Of a stretch of 64,000 nucleotides of DNA, positions 10,488-23,350 are shown in pieces. The DNA lies in assembly GCA_949358305.1 (NCBI GenBank), contig OX442319.1, positions 13,516,001 to 13,580,000 on the forward strand, given 5' to 3'. The number at the start of each line of letters is the position of its first letter. Position 1 is the stretch's first letter. Both the position numbers and the translations under genes were made by a program. The DNA is from Strigamia acuminata. Lineage: Eukaryota > Arthropoda > Chilopoda > Geophilomorpha > Linotaeniidae. The notes beneath the pieces are model-generated. The model saw only the letters and a list, made by a program, of their open reading frames with translations. It searched no databases and was not told the DNA's origin.

Positions 10488-12489
10488 TCAATTTCTGAAA
10501 ATGAGAATAATGTCTTCGTCAGTCCCTCGACACCGTCTTGCTTTTTCGAAGCATTCATACGACATCAGACAAACCTCTGTTGGTAAATGTCAATTTTGAT
10601 AGTGTTTACTATTATTTGTCGTTCAGCAACTTACTGTCGTTTTTTGCCGGATTTCTATACATTAATTTTAAGTTTTTTTCGTCGTAGCCGCACAGCAGAA
10701 TGAAATGGCCAGTGAACGGTAAAAATCTTGAAAAATAATGCATCCACATGCTTATCTGGAATGTACAAATGCATAAATCACATTTCGTGTTTCTTCGTAT
10801 GCACAAATGTTTGTTTGCCTAGTAAGCACTTTTGCATCTTTAAGTTCTTTTTTGTATGAAAACTCACATACAAAATGTATTCTTAAATTAAAAAATACAA
10901 GATTTAACTGTAAAAATACACATTTAAATGTAAAAATGCACATTTTGTGTGTAAAAATGCACATTTTGTGTGTAAAAATGCACATTTTGTGTGTAAAAAT
11001 GCACATTTTGTGTGTAAAAATGCACATTTTAGGTGTAAAAATGCACATTTTAGGTGTAAAAATGCACATTTTAGGTGTAAAAATGCACATTTTAGGTGTA
11101 AAAATGCACATTTTAGGTGTAAAAATGCACATTTTAGGTGTAAAAATGCACATTTTATATGTAAAAATGTAAAATTTGGCCAAAAAGAACAAAATCCCCA
11201 ACAAAATCAAGCAAAAACAATTACCGCACTTCCACAAGTTGCACAATCAAGTAAATTTGCATTTACAAGTACTATAGCAGGATTTCCACAAGCTATGTGG
11301 TGTAAAATCTCATTTAAAACCAGTGATCTACAAAAATAAAAATAAATAAAAATAATCACCTGAATTAAAAACCAATAAAAACATATTTGAAAAAAAACTC
11401 TACTTTTTAATAACCACAATATTGTTATTAATGGCAGACTTGAATTTACCATTAACCCGAAACTCATTTGCTGGAAAATTATCCTTATAAAAACTCTAAA
11501 CATAAATTTTAAAAATTCAATCAATCAATCAAAATTATAAAACATCTTTCTTTCAATTCTCACCTCACTCTTGTAGTCTGGATTAACCCCAACGGTGACC
11601 GTATAATAAATGTGCTCAATCTGAAATCTTCTCAAAATATATGCCAAATCAATTGTCCACACACTGAAAGCAAGCAAACAATCAATCAACATCACTAAAC
11701 AACAAAAATTAAAAAAAACATTAGATTGACCAGACTGCCGGTAAAATACCGGCATGTCGTTATAAATGAGAATTGAACCAAAACAAGCTCAAAAAGCATT
11801 TTTAGATGTCCAAAGAGTAGGAAATTAGCCTTAATTTCTATAAATTTAACCAAAATTTTAATATAACCTTCAGAATTTCAAGAAAACTCAAATTTCTCGC
11901 CCAAATTCCAGCATAATTACCTATTCATCCGGGCTCATCGCATGTCATGTACATAAATTTCAAACAAAATTTCTTAAGGGCAGTGATATCAACAGCTTTT
12001 GTCATGATATCAGCCCAATTCACACTAGTGTTAATTTAATTAATTTTTAACCCTTCCTTTTTAACCAGTTCACGAACAAAGTGAAATCTAATGTCGATGC
12101 AGCTTAAAGTGGGGTAATATAGGGGCTCCGAAATGCTTAAATATTCATTTATACCTCGTTCCAAAACCCTCTTCTTTGAAGATATTCTCTTTTTCATTGG
12201 CAAATATCGCCCGTTGGTTGTCACTAAAAACCAAATAATTCAAAAATTTAAATTTAAAAAAATAAAAATAAAAGAAATGCATTAAATATATTAATGTATA
12301 TATTTTTAAATTTTTAAATTACTCTAATGTCATCAAAACACACGCAATTCCGCAATCCCAGTCGCATTTTTGTTGAACGTGTTTTATGTCAGGCAGAAGA
12401 ACAACTGCGAAAGAAAGGAGAATTAGGTGAGAAATTGAAAACGATTTTTCGTTGTTTTTGTTTGTGTTTACTCTGCGGCCGACGTCCAT
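10488..12489 (-). CDS. GUCD1: GUCD1-like protein (guanylyl cyclase domain-containing 1)
   Basis: Seven exons (12323-12489, 12155-12223, 11564-11663, 11404-11495, 11225-11327, 10635-10755, 10488-10576) give 246 aa; the human protein has about 240 aa. Matching blocks in order: CDWDCGIAC (residues 42-50, conserved WDCG.AC); SVWTIDLAYILRRF; GVNPDYKSE then SFYKDNF; the AIVLVNANLLDC block; GHFILLCGYD; the YRNPA block; TDEDIILIF at the C-terminus. The family has a papain/C39-like fold, and its biochemical role is poorly known in spite of the name. The start is the in-frame ATG at 12489, read straight into the conserved block without an intron. Intron 5 holds a 21-bp minisatellite. The gene lies 364 bp upstream of the SLC6 start, on the same strand. 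Confidence 0.85.
10915..11175. repeat. 21-bp minisatellite in GUCD1 intron 5
   Basis: About eleven copies of GTAAAAATGCACATTTTGTGT and its variant ending in AGGT. It yields long artefactual ORFs on both strands (repeats of CKNAHF or KMCIFTP). Confidence 0.9.
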
Positions 12490-14365
12490 TAGTTGACGAA
12501 TAGTCTGGTGAGTTTGGTTGTTTGTTCCTTCTATTGTTCATTTAAATACATTTAAATTGTGTAATCAATAAAACCTAAAACATGAATGAAATTTAAGTTC
12601 AAAATGAATGGAATCAAAATAATACTCTGGTCGCAGTTGGGTGGAAACTAACTCAGCCTATTGGCGAATAAAATAAGTTTGAAGGTACGGTAGCTCATAG
12701 GTACACTCCAAAACAACTGCACATAAATAAAAAGAACAAAATCAACCACAAATAGGAAAAATGTCAAATGTCAGCTGAAAATAGCAAACATTAGCTGAAT
12801 CTAGCTAGAATCAGTTACAAATTACTAAAATTAGCTAAAATAGCTAAAATTAGCTAAAAATAGCTAAAATCAGCAAAAATAGCTATAAATGAGCTAAAAT
12901 GGCTATAAATGAGCTAAAATAATAGCAGAAATGAGCTATAAATAGCCAAAATCACCCCAGAAAAAAAACAGCTACCACATGGGACACTAAAATTAGTATT
13001 AATGAAATTAAGCCGAAATAAGCATTAAAAATGTTTTTATTTCTGTCATTTAACGCAGTTTGAATTTTGTTTTTCTGGCATTCTAACCAACTGAAATGGG
13101 GCCCTAATGTGCCCAAACTGCGCATACAATGATGTAGTTGCCGAAAGCAGCAAATTTGAAACACAAAAATAATATGAAAATTTATTTAATATCTAGTCGT
13201 CACAGGTACCAATTTCTAAGCCCACAACATATCAGTATTGATGCATTACACAGTATAATATACACATATCCTTCAAATTAAATTTCGTCAACGTAATTGG
13301 CACATGGAAGAAATCAATGTACAATGATTGCAAAAACACAAACACCGAGAAAATTCCAATCAAAATATCAACAACACGACATAATTTACACCGGTGATAT
13401 GAGCGCTTTATCACTGAACGTAATTTAACAACATTTTTTCGCTTTCCACCAACTGTGAATGCTTGAGCAAATCCCACAAACAATAAATACATTTCTTTAA
13501 TTAAATTAAATTAAAATAAAATAAAATAAAATAAAATAAAATAAAATAAAAAATTAAGCTCGCACAATATCATTCTCCGTCATCACAAATTAATATTAAT
13601 TTAAATTTTTAAAAAATTAAACTTAAATTAATTAAAAAATTAGATACAGGTCCTATAAACATTGAAGGGTGACATTTAACTATGAAACAAATCATTTCGC
13701 CTGTTCTATTATTCTTTAAAAATCACAATATAAAGCTCCGTAAACTACACAGTACAAATATTTCTTATTTTACTTGTCATATTGATTGTGTGTGGCAAAA
13801 CAAGTGAATCAAACTCCAACATAACACAAATCTAATTTCATTTCAGCACACAATGGTTGTTTTTTTTCTTGTCTTTTTTGTCTACTTGCATATTCTTTTC
13901 AAGCTGTTGAGCCTGTTGATTTTCCACTGGTTGTATGTAACAATGACTCCTTAAAATTACAAAATGTATATTAGCTCAGTGAATGAATGAATTTTACCCA
14001 AAAATATATTTTTAAAGGCATAAAAATTGTCCTTTTACACAAAAAAGAATGCATTTTTAGACCCAAATTAAATTTTTAGACATAAATTAAATGTTTAGAC
14101 CAAAAAAATGCATTTTTAGACACAATTTATCCGCTATTTCACAGGTCATTAGTAATGACCTGTGAAGAAATGGCGCTGATTTGCTATTGCAACAAATAAT
14201 TTGACTGAAATAAATTATTTTATTTTGCATATTTTCATTTTTTTTTTCCGCATAAAATGAAATTTTTGCTGCATCTTTTATGTGCATAAACCGAATTTTA
14301 TTTCACATATATATCCGGTCTCTAGTCATTACCGATTAATCGACAGAAATAATGGTACAAAGTTT
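12490..14365. other. Intergenic region between GUCD1 and CUEDC1
   Basis: AT-rich. It holds a degenerate AGCTAAAAT repeat at 12780-12955, an (AAAAT)n tract at 13508-13550, TTTTTAGAC-type repeats at 14040-14125 and a 29-bp palindrome at 14138-14166. A minus-strand ORF at 13232-13492 (hydrophobic, MYLLFVGFAQAF start) has no recognisable match or splice support, so I do not call it a gene. The GUCD1 promoter should lie in the first part of this region. Confidence 0.5.
14138..14166. promoter_or_regulatory. 29-bp perfect palindrome with AGGTCA half-sites
   Basis: TTCACAGGTCATTA and its inverted copy flank a single G. Within it are AGGTCA and TGACCT separated by 7 bp, an everted or inverted nuclear-receptor-like arrangement. 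It lies 200 bp after the CUEDC1 stop codon. A role as a binding site is only a possibility. Confidence 0.35.
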
Positions 14366-17300
14366 TCATACCCTTGATTCAAATTCTTCATCCGCAGAAG
14401 CTTTAACAGCAATGTCATCACCGGATTCGTCTTCGTCTTCATCGTCGTCATCTTCGAGCAGTAAGTTATCTTTGCTAGGAACAGCGCCATCGCTCAATCT
14501 TACCAGAAAACACAGCAAAATAAAACACACAATCCAAACAAACAAACACAAAACATTTCCAACAAAAAACTTACATTTGTTTTGCGCTTCGCTTCTTCCT
14601 GCGTGAAAAAATCCGCGCCAACTGCGCAAACTTACGTCGAGACACTAAGAAACATCAAGAAATGTTTATTGAAGTTAAACTTCTTTAGGCACGCCAGTTA
14701 TTCCGAACAAGATGTCACACGAGATTTCACGAGATTTGTAACAAAACTGGCACCAATGATTACTTCTACCGTCGCAACGTCACGTCATCGCAACGTTGTG
14801 AGAAGCAGTCGGTCGCCTCATGGCCAGGGGAGAACCATGGGGCTTTGGACACCATTCACGATTAAGAACAACACAGAGAACACACAATTTGGATCGATCA
14901 TATCTTTATTGCAATTGTCTAGTGGTTGCGCGCTCACCGTATTATTACCTGGTGCCAGTTGGGCACAACGTGATGTTACTTTAGTACGACTCATAAGACA
15001 TCTTGTTTTATCTCTCGACATCTCATTCATTTTTTTCCTATATATTTTTATATCTTAATGATTATTGCTCACTTTTCCCCATGTTTTTCAACTTCTCCCT
15101 AAAAGCTGCATCAGAATCTTCGGACGGAAAAGTTTTTGTGTACGGGTACGGGCCCGCAGCTTCACCGGACACTTTTTCAACATCGTCGTCGGTATCTAGC
15201 GAAACAGAAACAAAAAAAAAATCATAAAACAACTCAAATACTAAATCTGCATCACTCAAAACTATTTTAACCCTAAAGCACCTTGGTACCCCGCGCTATA
15301 TTTCATTGCGTCAAGAGACCAAGGAGATTCTTGACCCATAAGTCGCGAGCACCTTCTACCTTCCACGGTGACAACTTGATGTTGAAAGGATAATTAAAAT
15401 ATATAAATAAAACAATTGTTGCTAGCACGATAACACAGTGGTAGAGAGCTGTTTGGGATTAACGGCTTTTGGAGAAATGCGAGCGTGGTTTTGAAATTGT
15501 ATTTATTACGGTGCAAAGACCGATCGCAGATGGATTGGCAAATTTTAGATAACTTGTTCTTGGATAATGTAACCTTGCAAGGTAATTCGGTTTTCAAAGA
15601 TGTAAAATGTACTATTTAGACGCAGAAATGCATTTTTAGATGCAGAAACGGACTTACTAGACGTAAAAATGTAATTTTTTGATGTAACATATATTTTTTA
15701 GACACAAAAATGCATTTTTTAGACATAAAAATGCATTTTTAAGACACAAAAATGTTTATTTAGACACAAAAATGCATTTTTAAGACACAAAAATGGATTT
15801 TTTAGACACAAAAATGCATTTTTAAGACACAAAAATGTTTTTTTAGACACAAAAAAGCATTTTTTAGACACAAAAAAGCATTTTTTAGACACAAAAAAGC
15901 ATTTTTTAGACACAAAAAAGCATTTTTTAGACAAAAAAATGCATTTTTAAAACACAAAGATGTTTCTTTAGACACAAAAAAGCATTTTTTAGACAAAAAA
16001 ATGCATTTTTAAAACACAAAGATGCATTTTTTAGACACAAAAATGCATTTTTAGATGCGGAAATGCATTTTTAGTTGCAAAAATTACATTTCTTGTGCAA
16101 GAAACCATTGATTTTTGATGGATTTTTTCATACTAAGAATAAGTTTGTGCTTTGTTTAACCCAAAAACTATAATTTTTGGAAATAAAAAGAGCTCACCGC
16201 TTTCACTATCACTGACTGAGTATGAAAAGTTGCGTTGTTTCGATAGCGCATCTGAAACAAAGAAATACAAATGTTTGAATTATTAGATTTTTATAGTTTA
16301 TAGTTTATAGTTTTTATAGTTTATACAGTAGTTTATAAGTGGATATACGGACCTCTTTCGAGAGTTGACATGAAATCTTTATTCCTCCGTAATTCCTGAA
16401 CGAATTCTTCATTTTGTAACAACAGTGCAACCCGTTCGTCTTCTAGATAGCGTGCCAATTCCGGATCGCAGTCTCCGGCGCTTAGCCGCCTCTGCTGTCT
16501 TGCATTTTCTTCGATTTTACGCTGGATGATTTCGGAACTCAGCACAGCTGTTAATTCCTGCAAAATAACAGTTTTTTTTAAATGTAAACCTTGTTGCCGT
16601 TCAAGCTCAATTTCTCATAAGCTTATTTATTGAAAAATTGTCAAAATCAAAAAAATTAATTTTTGAATTTTCCTTTGCACACAGACATAAAATATACCGG
16701 GTGGCCCAAATCAAACCGGTCCGACAATACTAGAAGTCTCAAAAAATGGAGGTTGTATACTGTTTAATTAAATGCGGTATATATTAATCATTAGTTGTGG
16801 GCAGTGTTGTTCAATTAACGTTTCCGGTGCAATTTTTCCCGCTCTTTCATTTGGTGTTTAGGTTTTGACGATCCGAGCTTTCGTTCTCGAGATATTTGCA
16901 ATTTTAATCAAGTTTTGTCCCAATTCGCCAACTTTGATAGCACTAGTCATTCCTAAATTTCAGAGTGTGTGGTACTTTTGAGGATTTCTTCAGCGGTACC
17001 GATACAGGTACACAGCACCTTATAAAAACTACCGCATTTTATGGTAGTGGTACTGTACCTGTACAACCTTTTTTGGTACAATACCACTTTACTTTAGGTA
17101 AAATCTCATAAAATGTAGCAAAACCTCACAAAAATTGAGCAAAATCACAAAATCTAGCAAAATCTAGCAAAATCTGAGTTCAGCTTTTAGCTGAATTGTG
17201 CTATGGCTAAATTGGGTTATTTTAGCTGAATTTGTGTGCTATTTTGGCTGAATTTATTTGCTATTTTAGCTGAATTTATGATCTATTTTATCTGATTTTT

Positions 17301-18103
17301 TAGTGAAATTATATGCTGTTTCAGCTGATTCTTGCAATTTTTAAATTATGCAATTGTAAGCTCAATTACCCAATTTTCAGCTCATATTGTGCTGTATTTA
17401 GCTCAATTTTGATGAACGAAATAAAAAAGTAAGCATAAACAAAGCATACCCTGTGTTGGGTCCGCTTCTTTTCACCGGCAACTCTCAAAAAATCCGTCGG
17501 TAACGAGCCCAGCATCATCGGACACCAGTTGCGCGCGCTCCGCAGCGGCCCGCTAGCCGCCTCCCCGACCGCTTCTTCCTTCTCCTCGCAAACCAACGAG
17601 CCGCCAATCTTATCCAAAGGATCAAACCGCAACAAATCCACAGCCCCGTCGCCCACAACATCCGCCGGCCCGTCTTCCGCCAACGCTTCTTTCCCACCGC
17701 TGGCGCTAACCTTCGGCGACAACGGCGGCGTATTCACATTGGGCACGGCCTGCTGATACGACGGCGGCGGAGTCGTCGGCGAGTAGCTCGGCGGCGATTC
17801 GGCGTTATCCGCCGCGTCCATTTCAGTTCTGAGTCGTTCGTTTTCATTGTCAATGCTCATGGTGAGCAGTTGGTCTATGGTGGCGTCGACGGCGCCTTGG
17901 TTCGCCCGGAGAACGGCTTCGATGACGTCTTCGTCCATTTCGGGGAACATGGTTTTGAAGTCGTGCATGGCTTGGCTGAATTCTAGCTGGGTGGCGTTCG
18001 GGGTCGCCGGCGGTTCGTCCTGCGACGGGGGCTGGTCTACAGCCGCCATTGTCCAGTTGCGGGAATTGATTATGAGTTTTCGAGCTGGCGGTCCAGCGGC
18101 CAT
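14366..18103 (-). CDS. CUEDC1: CUE domain-containing protein 1
   Basis: Six exons (17450-18103, 16353-16557, 16198-16251, 15073-15195, 14575-14644, 14366-14474) give 404 aa; human CUEDC1 has 386 aa. The CUE domain, residues about 40-83, has the ubiquitin-binding MFP motif (52-54) and the LL pair (79-80). PPSY and PPPSY motifs follow. Exon 2 encodes a charged helix (RYLEDERVALLLQNEEFVQE). Exons 4-5 encode FREKLKNMGK then RRKFAQLARIFSRRKKR, the conserved basic segment of the family. Exon 6 is an acidic tail (LLLEDDDDEDEDESGDD). CUEDC1 binds ubiquitin non-covalently and is proposed to act as an adaptor in protein turnover. An acceptor (GTTGACTAG) lies 8 bp before the ATG, so a 5' UTR exon further upstream is likely. 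Reading exon 4 through its donor would give a stop after 4 residues, which is a possible short isoform. Confidence 0.9.
14800..14990. repeat. Interspersed repeat R fragment, CUEDC1 intron 4
   Basis: It shares GGGGAGAACCATG, GGACACCATTCACGATTAAG and ATCTTTATTGC with the copies at 8.1 and 28.95 kb. No ORF of note. Confidence 0.6.
15605..16075. repeat. TTTAGACACAAAAATGCA minisatellite, CUEDC1 intron 3
   Basis: Units of about 20-21 bp (TTTTTAGACACAAAAATGCA and relatives) fill half of the intron. They produce artefactual reverse-strand ORFs (repeats of KKCFFVS). Confidence 0.9.
16558..17449. other. CUEDC1 intron 1, repeat-rich
   Basis: It contains degenerate sequence around 16680-17090 (imperfect GGTACC/GGTACTG repeats) and TTTAGCTGAATTT-type repeats at 17100-17400. 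I see no exon here. Confidence 0.5.
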
Positions 18104-18289
18104 TGCAAGCTAGTCAACATTGGAGGTGTGGAGTTTAATTGCTTGTTTGGTGCTTGTTCGGGGGTGACGAGTGTGGCTGTAAATATCAAAGAAAAGTATT
18201 CATGGATCAGTTGAAGTGTCTAAAATATCAAAAACTCTCATATTTTAATGCTAATTTACTAATATATCTCATATTTTAGAAAAATTTAT

Positions 18290-19210
18290 CAGAAATTTAT
18301 AAAATTCGTCGGAAATTATCAAAATTCGTCGGAAATTATCAAAATTCGTCGGAAATTATTAAAATTCGTAGGAAATTATCAAAATTCGTCGGAAATTATC
18401 AAAATCCGTCGGAAATTATCAATATCCGTCGGAAATTATCAATATCCGTCGGAAATTATCAATATCCGTCGGAAATTATCAATATCCGTCGGAAATTATC
18501 AATATCCGTCGGAAATTATCAATATCCGTCGGAAATTATCAATATCCGTCGGAAATTATCAATATCCGTCGGAAATTATCAAAATCCGTCGGAAATTATG
18601 AAAATCCGTCGGAAATTATCAAAATCCGTCGGAAATTATCAAAATCCGTCGGAAATTATCAAAATCCGTCGGAAATTATCAAAATCCGTTAGAAATTATC
18701 AAAATTTGTCGGAAATTATCAAAATCCGTCGGAAATTAACAAAATTCGTCGAAAAAACATTGAAATCCATCGAAAATTATATGAAAATAAGTCGGAAGAT
18801 AACAAAATTTGTCGGAAATTATTAAACTTTTTCGGAAAAAATTCCAACATTTGTCGGAAATGTATCAAACAATTCCTAGATTTGTCAGAAATTCATTAAA
18901 AAAATTCCCAGATCTGTCAGTAATTTATTTTAAACATTCCCAGATTTGTCAGAAATCTATTTAAAAAATTCTCAGATTTGTCAGAAATTTATTTAAAAAA
19001 TCCCCAGATTTGTCGATAATTTATCAAAAAAATTCCCAGATTTGTCAGAAATTTATTTAAAAAATCCCCAGATTTGTCGATAATTTATCAAAAAAATTCC
19101 CAGATTTATCAAAAAATTATCAAAAAATTCCCAGATTCATCAAAAAATTATCAAAAAATTCCCAGATTCATCAAAAAAATTATCAAAAAATTCCCACATT
19201 CGGCTGAAAT
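18290..19210. repeat. 20-bp satellite AAAATCCGTCGGAAATTATC grading into a longer unit
   Basis: About 22 units of 20 bp (18296-18760), nearly identical in the middle where AATATCCGTCGGAAATTATC repeats exactly. They decay into units around TTCCCAGATTTGTCAGAAAT at 18840-19210. Confidence 0.95.
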
Positions 19211-20640
19211 TTTTCAATAAATTCCCAGATGAAACAAAATAAATTTCCCACATTCCTCATAAATCATCAAAATTTGTCAGTATTTAACAAAACCCATCAG
19301 AATTCATCAAAACATTCCTGAAACTAACCAAATTCCATCCAAAATCATCAAAACTTACAAACCCACACACAACCCAACCAAAAAATCCCCAAAACCACCC
19401 AAAACCAAACTACTCAAATTGCCCATCCCTCAAATCCACCAAAAAAACACACCAACCACCACATGCACCCAAAACCCTCTTTATTTATTTATTTATTATC
19501 TTATCCATCCACCAAAATGCCATTGACCTTTCTGCCTAATTGAACAGAACCCTTCTGCATCCTCTTTAACCAATCCCAATTAAATTGGACTCCAGCCAAA
19601 CAAAACTCCACAAAATTAAACTTTTATCAAAAAATTCACTTGTTTACTCCTCACACATTCCCAATTAAAAATACAACACAAATCCATTTTCCTCCAACTC
19701 CTCTTCTCCATATTGCTCAACATCATTGCACATACTTTCGCTAGTCATAAAAGCCGTATGTTTCTATTCATGGCCACACTTAACAGATTGTTTACTCTAT
19801 ACAAATATCTCCATTCTGGGACTGTGTGTGTTTTCTATTGATCAAAAACAGTCAATCAATCAGATAATACAAAAAAAAAATTTTTTCCAAAAAATTTTTC
19901 CAAAAGAATTTTCAAGAAAATCCAAAATAAATATTTTTGTCAATAAATTCCTGTAAAATATGTAAAAATCATATAAAAATCAAATTTCAATATAATCTCT
20001 TGTAATTATGTGTAAATACTTACCACTAGACTATAGAAATCTCCCAAGATGCACCATAAATAATTGACAATGTAAATGAAGCGAGATAAGTTGTTTGGTG
20101 GTTTATTGGGGATTGGATTGATTAGTGGGTTAAGTGAGCGTGAAATAGGACATGACTTGGTTATGTGGGACGTTTGGTACCTTAGGAAAGTGGCGTTAGA
20201 TGCGGAGCAGGTCGCAAGAGGAGAATTCAAGCCCGTTTGTTCACAAACAATCCTGCAGGAGGACCACGGTGCGATTCTACGGAGGCTTAGAGTGGGCGGT
20301 GTTGAATGGTGAAATCGGGTTGGGTAGTGACACGTGCGGGAAAATCGTTAGACTTTCTGATGTATTGTGACTTGTGTGGTGTGTTACCGTATGGGAAATC
20401 GTTAACTTGTATAATTAATTCAAAACTATAATTGATTTTAGTTATTTTAGAAAAAGAAAATGATTTTTTTGGAAAAATAAAGAAATAGATTTTTAGAAAA
20501 AGTGAGGAATTTTTAAAATAAAAGATGGATTTTTAGAAAGTGATGGATTTTTAGAAAAGTGATAGATTTTTAGAAAAAGCGATGGATTTTTAGGAAAATA
20601 GATGAATTTATAGATAAAAGTTGAATATTTTTTTTAAAAA
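19211..20640. other. Intergenic, possible 5' UTR exon of CUEDC1
   Basis: AT-rich sequence without conserved coding frames. On the minus strand a strong donor (TCTAGTG/GTAAGTATTT) at about 20022 follows a moderately GC-rich block (20023-20330), so this could be a non-coding first exon joined to the acceptor just before the CUEDC1 start codon. This is a suggestion only. 20440-20640 is made of TTTTTAGAAAA-type repeats. Confidence 0.25.
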
Positions 20641-20905
20641 TAGGTTTTAAATTTTTAGAACAAGTTATGAATTTTTAGAACAAGATATGAATTTTTAGAA
20701 CAAGATATGAATTTTTAGAACAAGATATGAATTTTTAGAACAAGATATAAATTTTTAGAAGATATGAATTTTTAGAACAAGATATGAATTTTTAGAACAA
20801 GATATGAATTTTTAGAAGATATGAATTTTTAGAACAAGTTATGAATTTGTAGAAGATATGAATTTGTAGAAGATATGAATTTTTAGAAGATATGAATTTT
20901 TAGAA
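20641..20905. repeat. 20-bp satellite TATGAATTTTTAGAACAAGA
   Basis: About 12 units with small deletions. It directly precedes the perfect 20-bp array. Confidence 0.9.
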
Positions 20906-20919
20906 AGATGGATTTTTTA

Positions 20920-21536
20920 GAAAGAGATGATTTTTTAGTAAAAAAGATGATTTTTTAGTAAAAAAGATGATTTTTTAGTAAAAAAGATGATTTTTTAGTA
21001 AAAAAGATGATTTTTTAGTAAAAAAGATGATTTTTTAGTAAAAAAGATGATTTTTTAGTAAAAAAGATGATTTTTTAGTAAAAAAGATGATTTTTTAGTA
21101 AAAAAGATGATTTTTTAGTAAAAAAGATGATTTTTTAGTAAAAAAGATGATTTTTTAGTAAAAAAGATGATTTTTTAGTAAAAAAGATGATTTTTTAGTA
21201 AAAAAGATGATTTTTTAGTAAAAAAGATGATTTTTTAGTAAAAAAGATGATTTTTTAGTAAAAAAGATGATTTTTTAGTAAAAAAGATGATTTTTTAGTA
21301 AAAAAGATGATTTTTTAGTAAAAAAGATGATTTTTTAGTAAAAAAGATGATTTTTTAGTAAAAAAGATGATTTTTTAGTAAAAAAGATGATTTTTTAGTA
21401 AAAAAGATGATTTTTTAGTAAAAAAGATGATTTTTTAGTAAAAAAGATGATTTTTTAGTAAAAAAGATGATTTTTTAGTAAAAAAGATGATTTTTTAGTA
21501 AAAAAGATGATTTTTTAGTAAAAAAGATGAATTTTT
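20920..21536. repeat. Perfect 20-bp satellite, about 30 copies
   Basis: The unit GATGATTTTTTAGTAAAAAA repeats without any substitution for about 590 bp. That homogeneity implies very recent expansion or gene conversion, or an assembly effect. Confidence 0.97.
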
Positions 21537-22375
21537 AGAAAAAGAGATATGTATTTAGAAAAAGAGATATGTATTATGAAAATAAGATGATTTGTTATAA
21601 TTGCCGACGAATTTATAAAAGGATAAATTTTTGGAAAAGAGATGAAGTTTTAGAAAAGAATATGTATTTTTAGAACAAGATCTGAATTTTTAGAACAAGA
21701 TGATTTTTTAGATTTTAGATGATTTTTTTGAAAAAAAGAAGAATTTCTAGAAAGAGAGATACGGAGTAAATAAAATGAATTTTTAGAAAGATGAAATTTT
21801 TCATTAAAAATTAAATTCTAAATAAAGACAAAAATGAAGAATTTGTCGCCGGTGTAGAAATGACTCGAACAAATGACTCCGTTTGATAAGATTTCAACAT
21901 CAATTTATTGAAGCTTCAAATATGACAGTCAAAACTTGAGAACAACTTCAAAAATAAATTAAAGAGCAATTCTTTGTCATGATTCAACGGTATTAGTATA
22001 AAAATCTCATTTGAAATTCTCTCCGCTTGCGAAATTGACCCTGTAATAATTAAGTGACGATAGAGCTGTTTGTAAATTAATCGAAATCAATTTTAAAATC
22101 AAAAGGAAATTAAATCCACAGTAAAACATGCATGAAATTAACAGAACTAAAGCGAGAAATTAAAAATTAAATTTAAAAATAATTTTAGTTTGTAATTAAA
22201 GCATTTACTGCAAATATCAAATGCAACATCAACATTAGAAAATCCCGTATTAAAAAACCCCAAAGATATCACCTGCCGCACCTGGTCTCAATTGGAGTGG
22301 CGGCTTGCAAAAGGTGACAGGTTTGCGAAAATTCACATGGAATGCCGACAAGTTTGAAGTTGTCGTTGAATATCG
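21537..22375. other. Intergenic AT-rich sequence
   Basis: Degenerate TTTTTAGAA-type repeats continue to about 21830. Beyond that I see no coding or structural feature to 22375. Confidence 0.5.
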
Positions 22376-23350
22376 ACAAATTTTTGAGAAATTTTTCGGA
22401 GATTTGGCAAATTTTTGAGAATTTCGGAAAATTTTTGAGAATTTCGGGAAATTTTTGAGAATTTCGGGGAATTTTTGAAAATTTCGGAAAATTTTTGAAA
22501 ATTTCGGGAAATTTTTGAAAATTTCGGGGAATTTTTGAGAAATTCGGGAAATTTTTGAGAAATTCGGGAAATTTTTGAGAAATTCGAAAAATATTTACGA
22601 AATTCGGAAATTTTTTACGAAATTCGGAAAATTTTTACGAAATTCGGGTAATTTTTGAGAAATTCGGGAAATTTTTGAGATATTCGGGAAATTTTTGAAA
22701 ATTTCGGGTAATTTTTTAAATACCGTATTTTACCAAATAAGAGCCGCGGCTCTTATTCAAAACTGCCACTATGAGCTGCGGCTTTAATTCGGGGGCGGCT
22801 CTTATTTGAAATAGTGGCCAATATCGTACTGTTACGTTCATTGAACGTATACAGCCGCGGCTACTATTCGAGGGCGGCTCTTATATCAAGTCACCTATCT
22901 CGTCCGCGGCTACTATTCGAGGGCGGCTACAATTCGAGGGCGGCTACAATTCGAGGGCGACTCTTATTCGGTAAAATACGCTATTCGGGAAATTTTTGAG
23001 AAATTCGGGAAATTTTTGAGAAATTCGGGAAATTTTTGAGAAATTCGGGAAATTTTTGAGAAATTCGGGAAATTTTTGAGAAATTCGGGAAATTTATGAG
23101 AAATTCGGGTAATTTTTACGAATTCGAAAAATTTTTACGAAATTCGGGAAATTTTTTAGTAATTCAAGAAATCTTCGACAAATTCAAGAAATCTTCGACA
23201 AATTCAAGAAATCTTCGACAAATTCAAGAAATCTTCGACAAATTCAAGAAATCTTCGACAAATTCAAGAAATCTTCGACAAATTCAAGAAATCTTCGACA
23301 AATTCAAGAAATCTTCGACAAATTCAAGAAATCTTCGACAAATTCAAGAA
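22376..23350. repeat. ATTCGGGAAATTTTTGAGAA satellite, split by an inverted-repeat element
   Basis: 20-bp units occur at 22376-22720 and resume at 22984-23150. A second 20-bp unit (AAATCTTCGACAAATTCAAG, about 10 perfect copies) follows at 23155-23350. The 22721-22983 insertion interrupts the array. Confidence 0.93.
22721..22983. mobile_element. Palindromic element with TA-CCGTATTTTACC ends
   Basis: It starts TACCGTATTTTACC and ends GGTAAAATACGCTA (one mismatch in the inverted ends). The interior reiterates GCGGCTCTTAT and GAGGGCGGCTACAATTC in both orientations. It is inserted in a satellite array, which proves it arrived as a unit. It has the same TA-CCGT termini as the elements at 46334, 48964 and 58587. 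Confidence 0.75.

Noticed and set aside
10752-11339. Long ORFs of KMCIFTP or CKNAHF repeats on both strands
   Set aside because: They are translations of the 21-bp minisatellite in GUCD1 intron 5; the stop-free unit creates them.
13232-13492. 86-aa hydrophobic minus ORF
   Set aside because: No homolog, splice or promoter support; AT-rich sequence readily gives hydrophobic frames.
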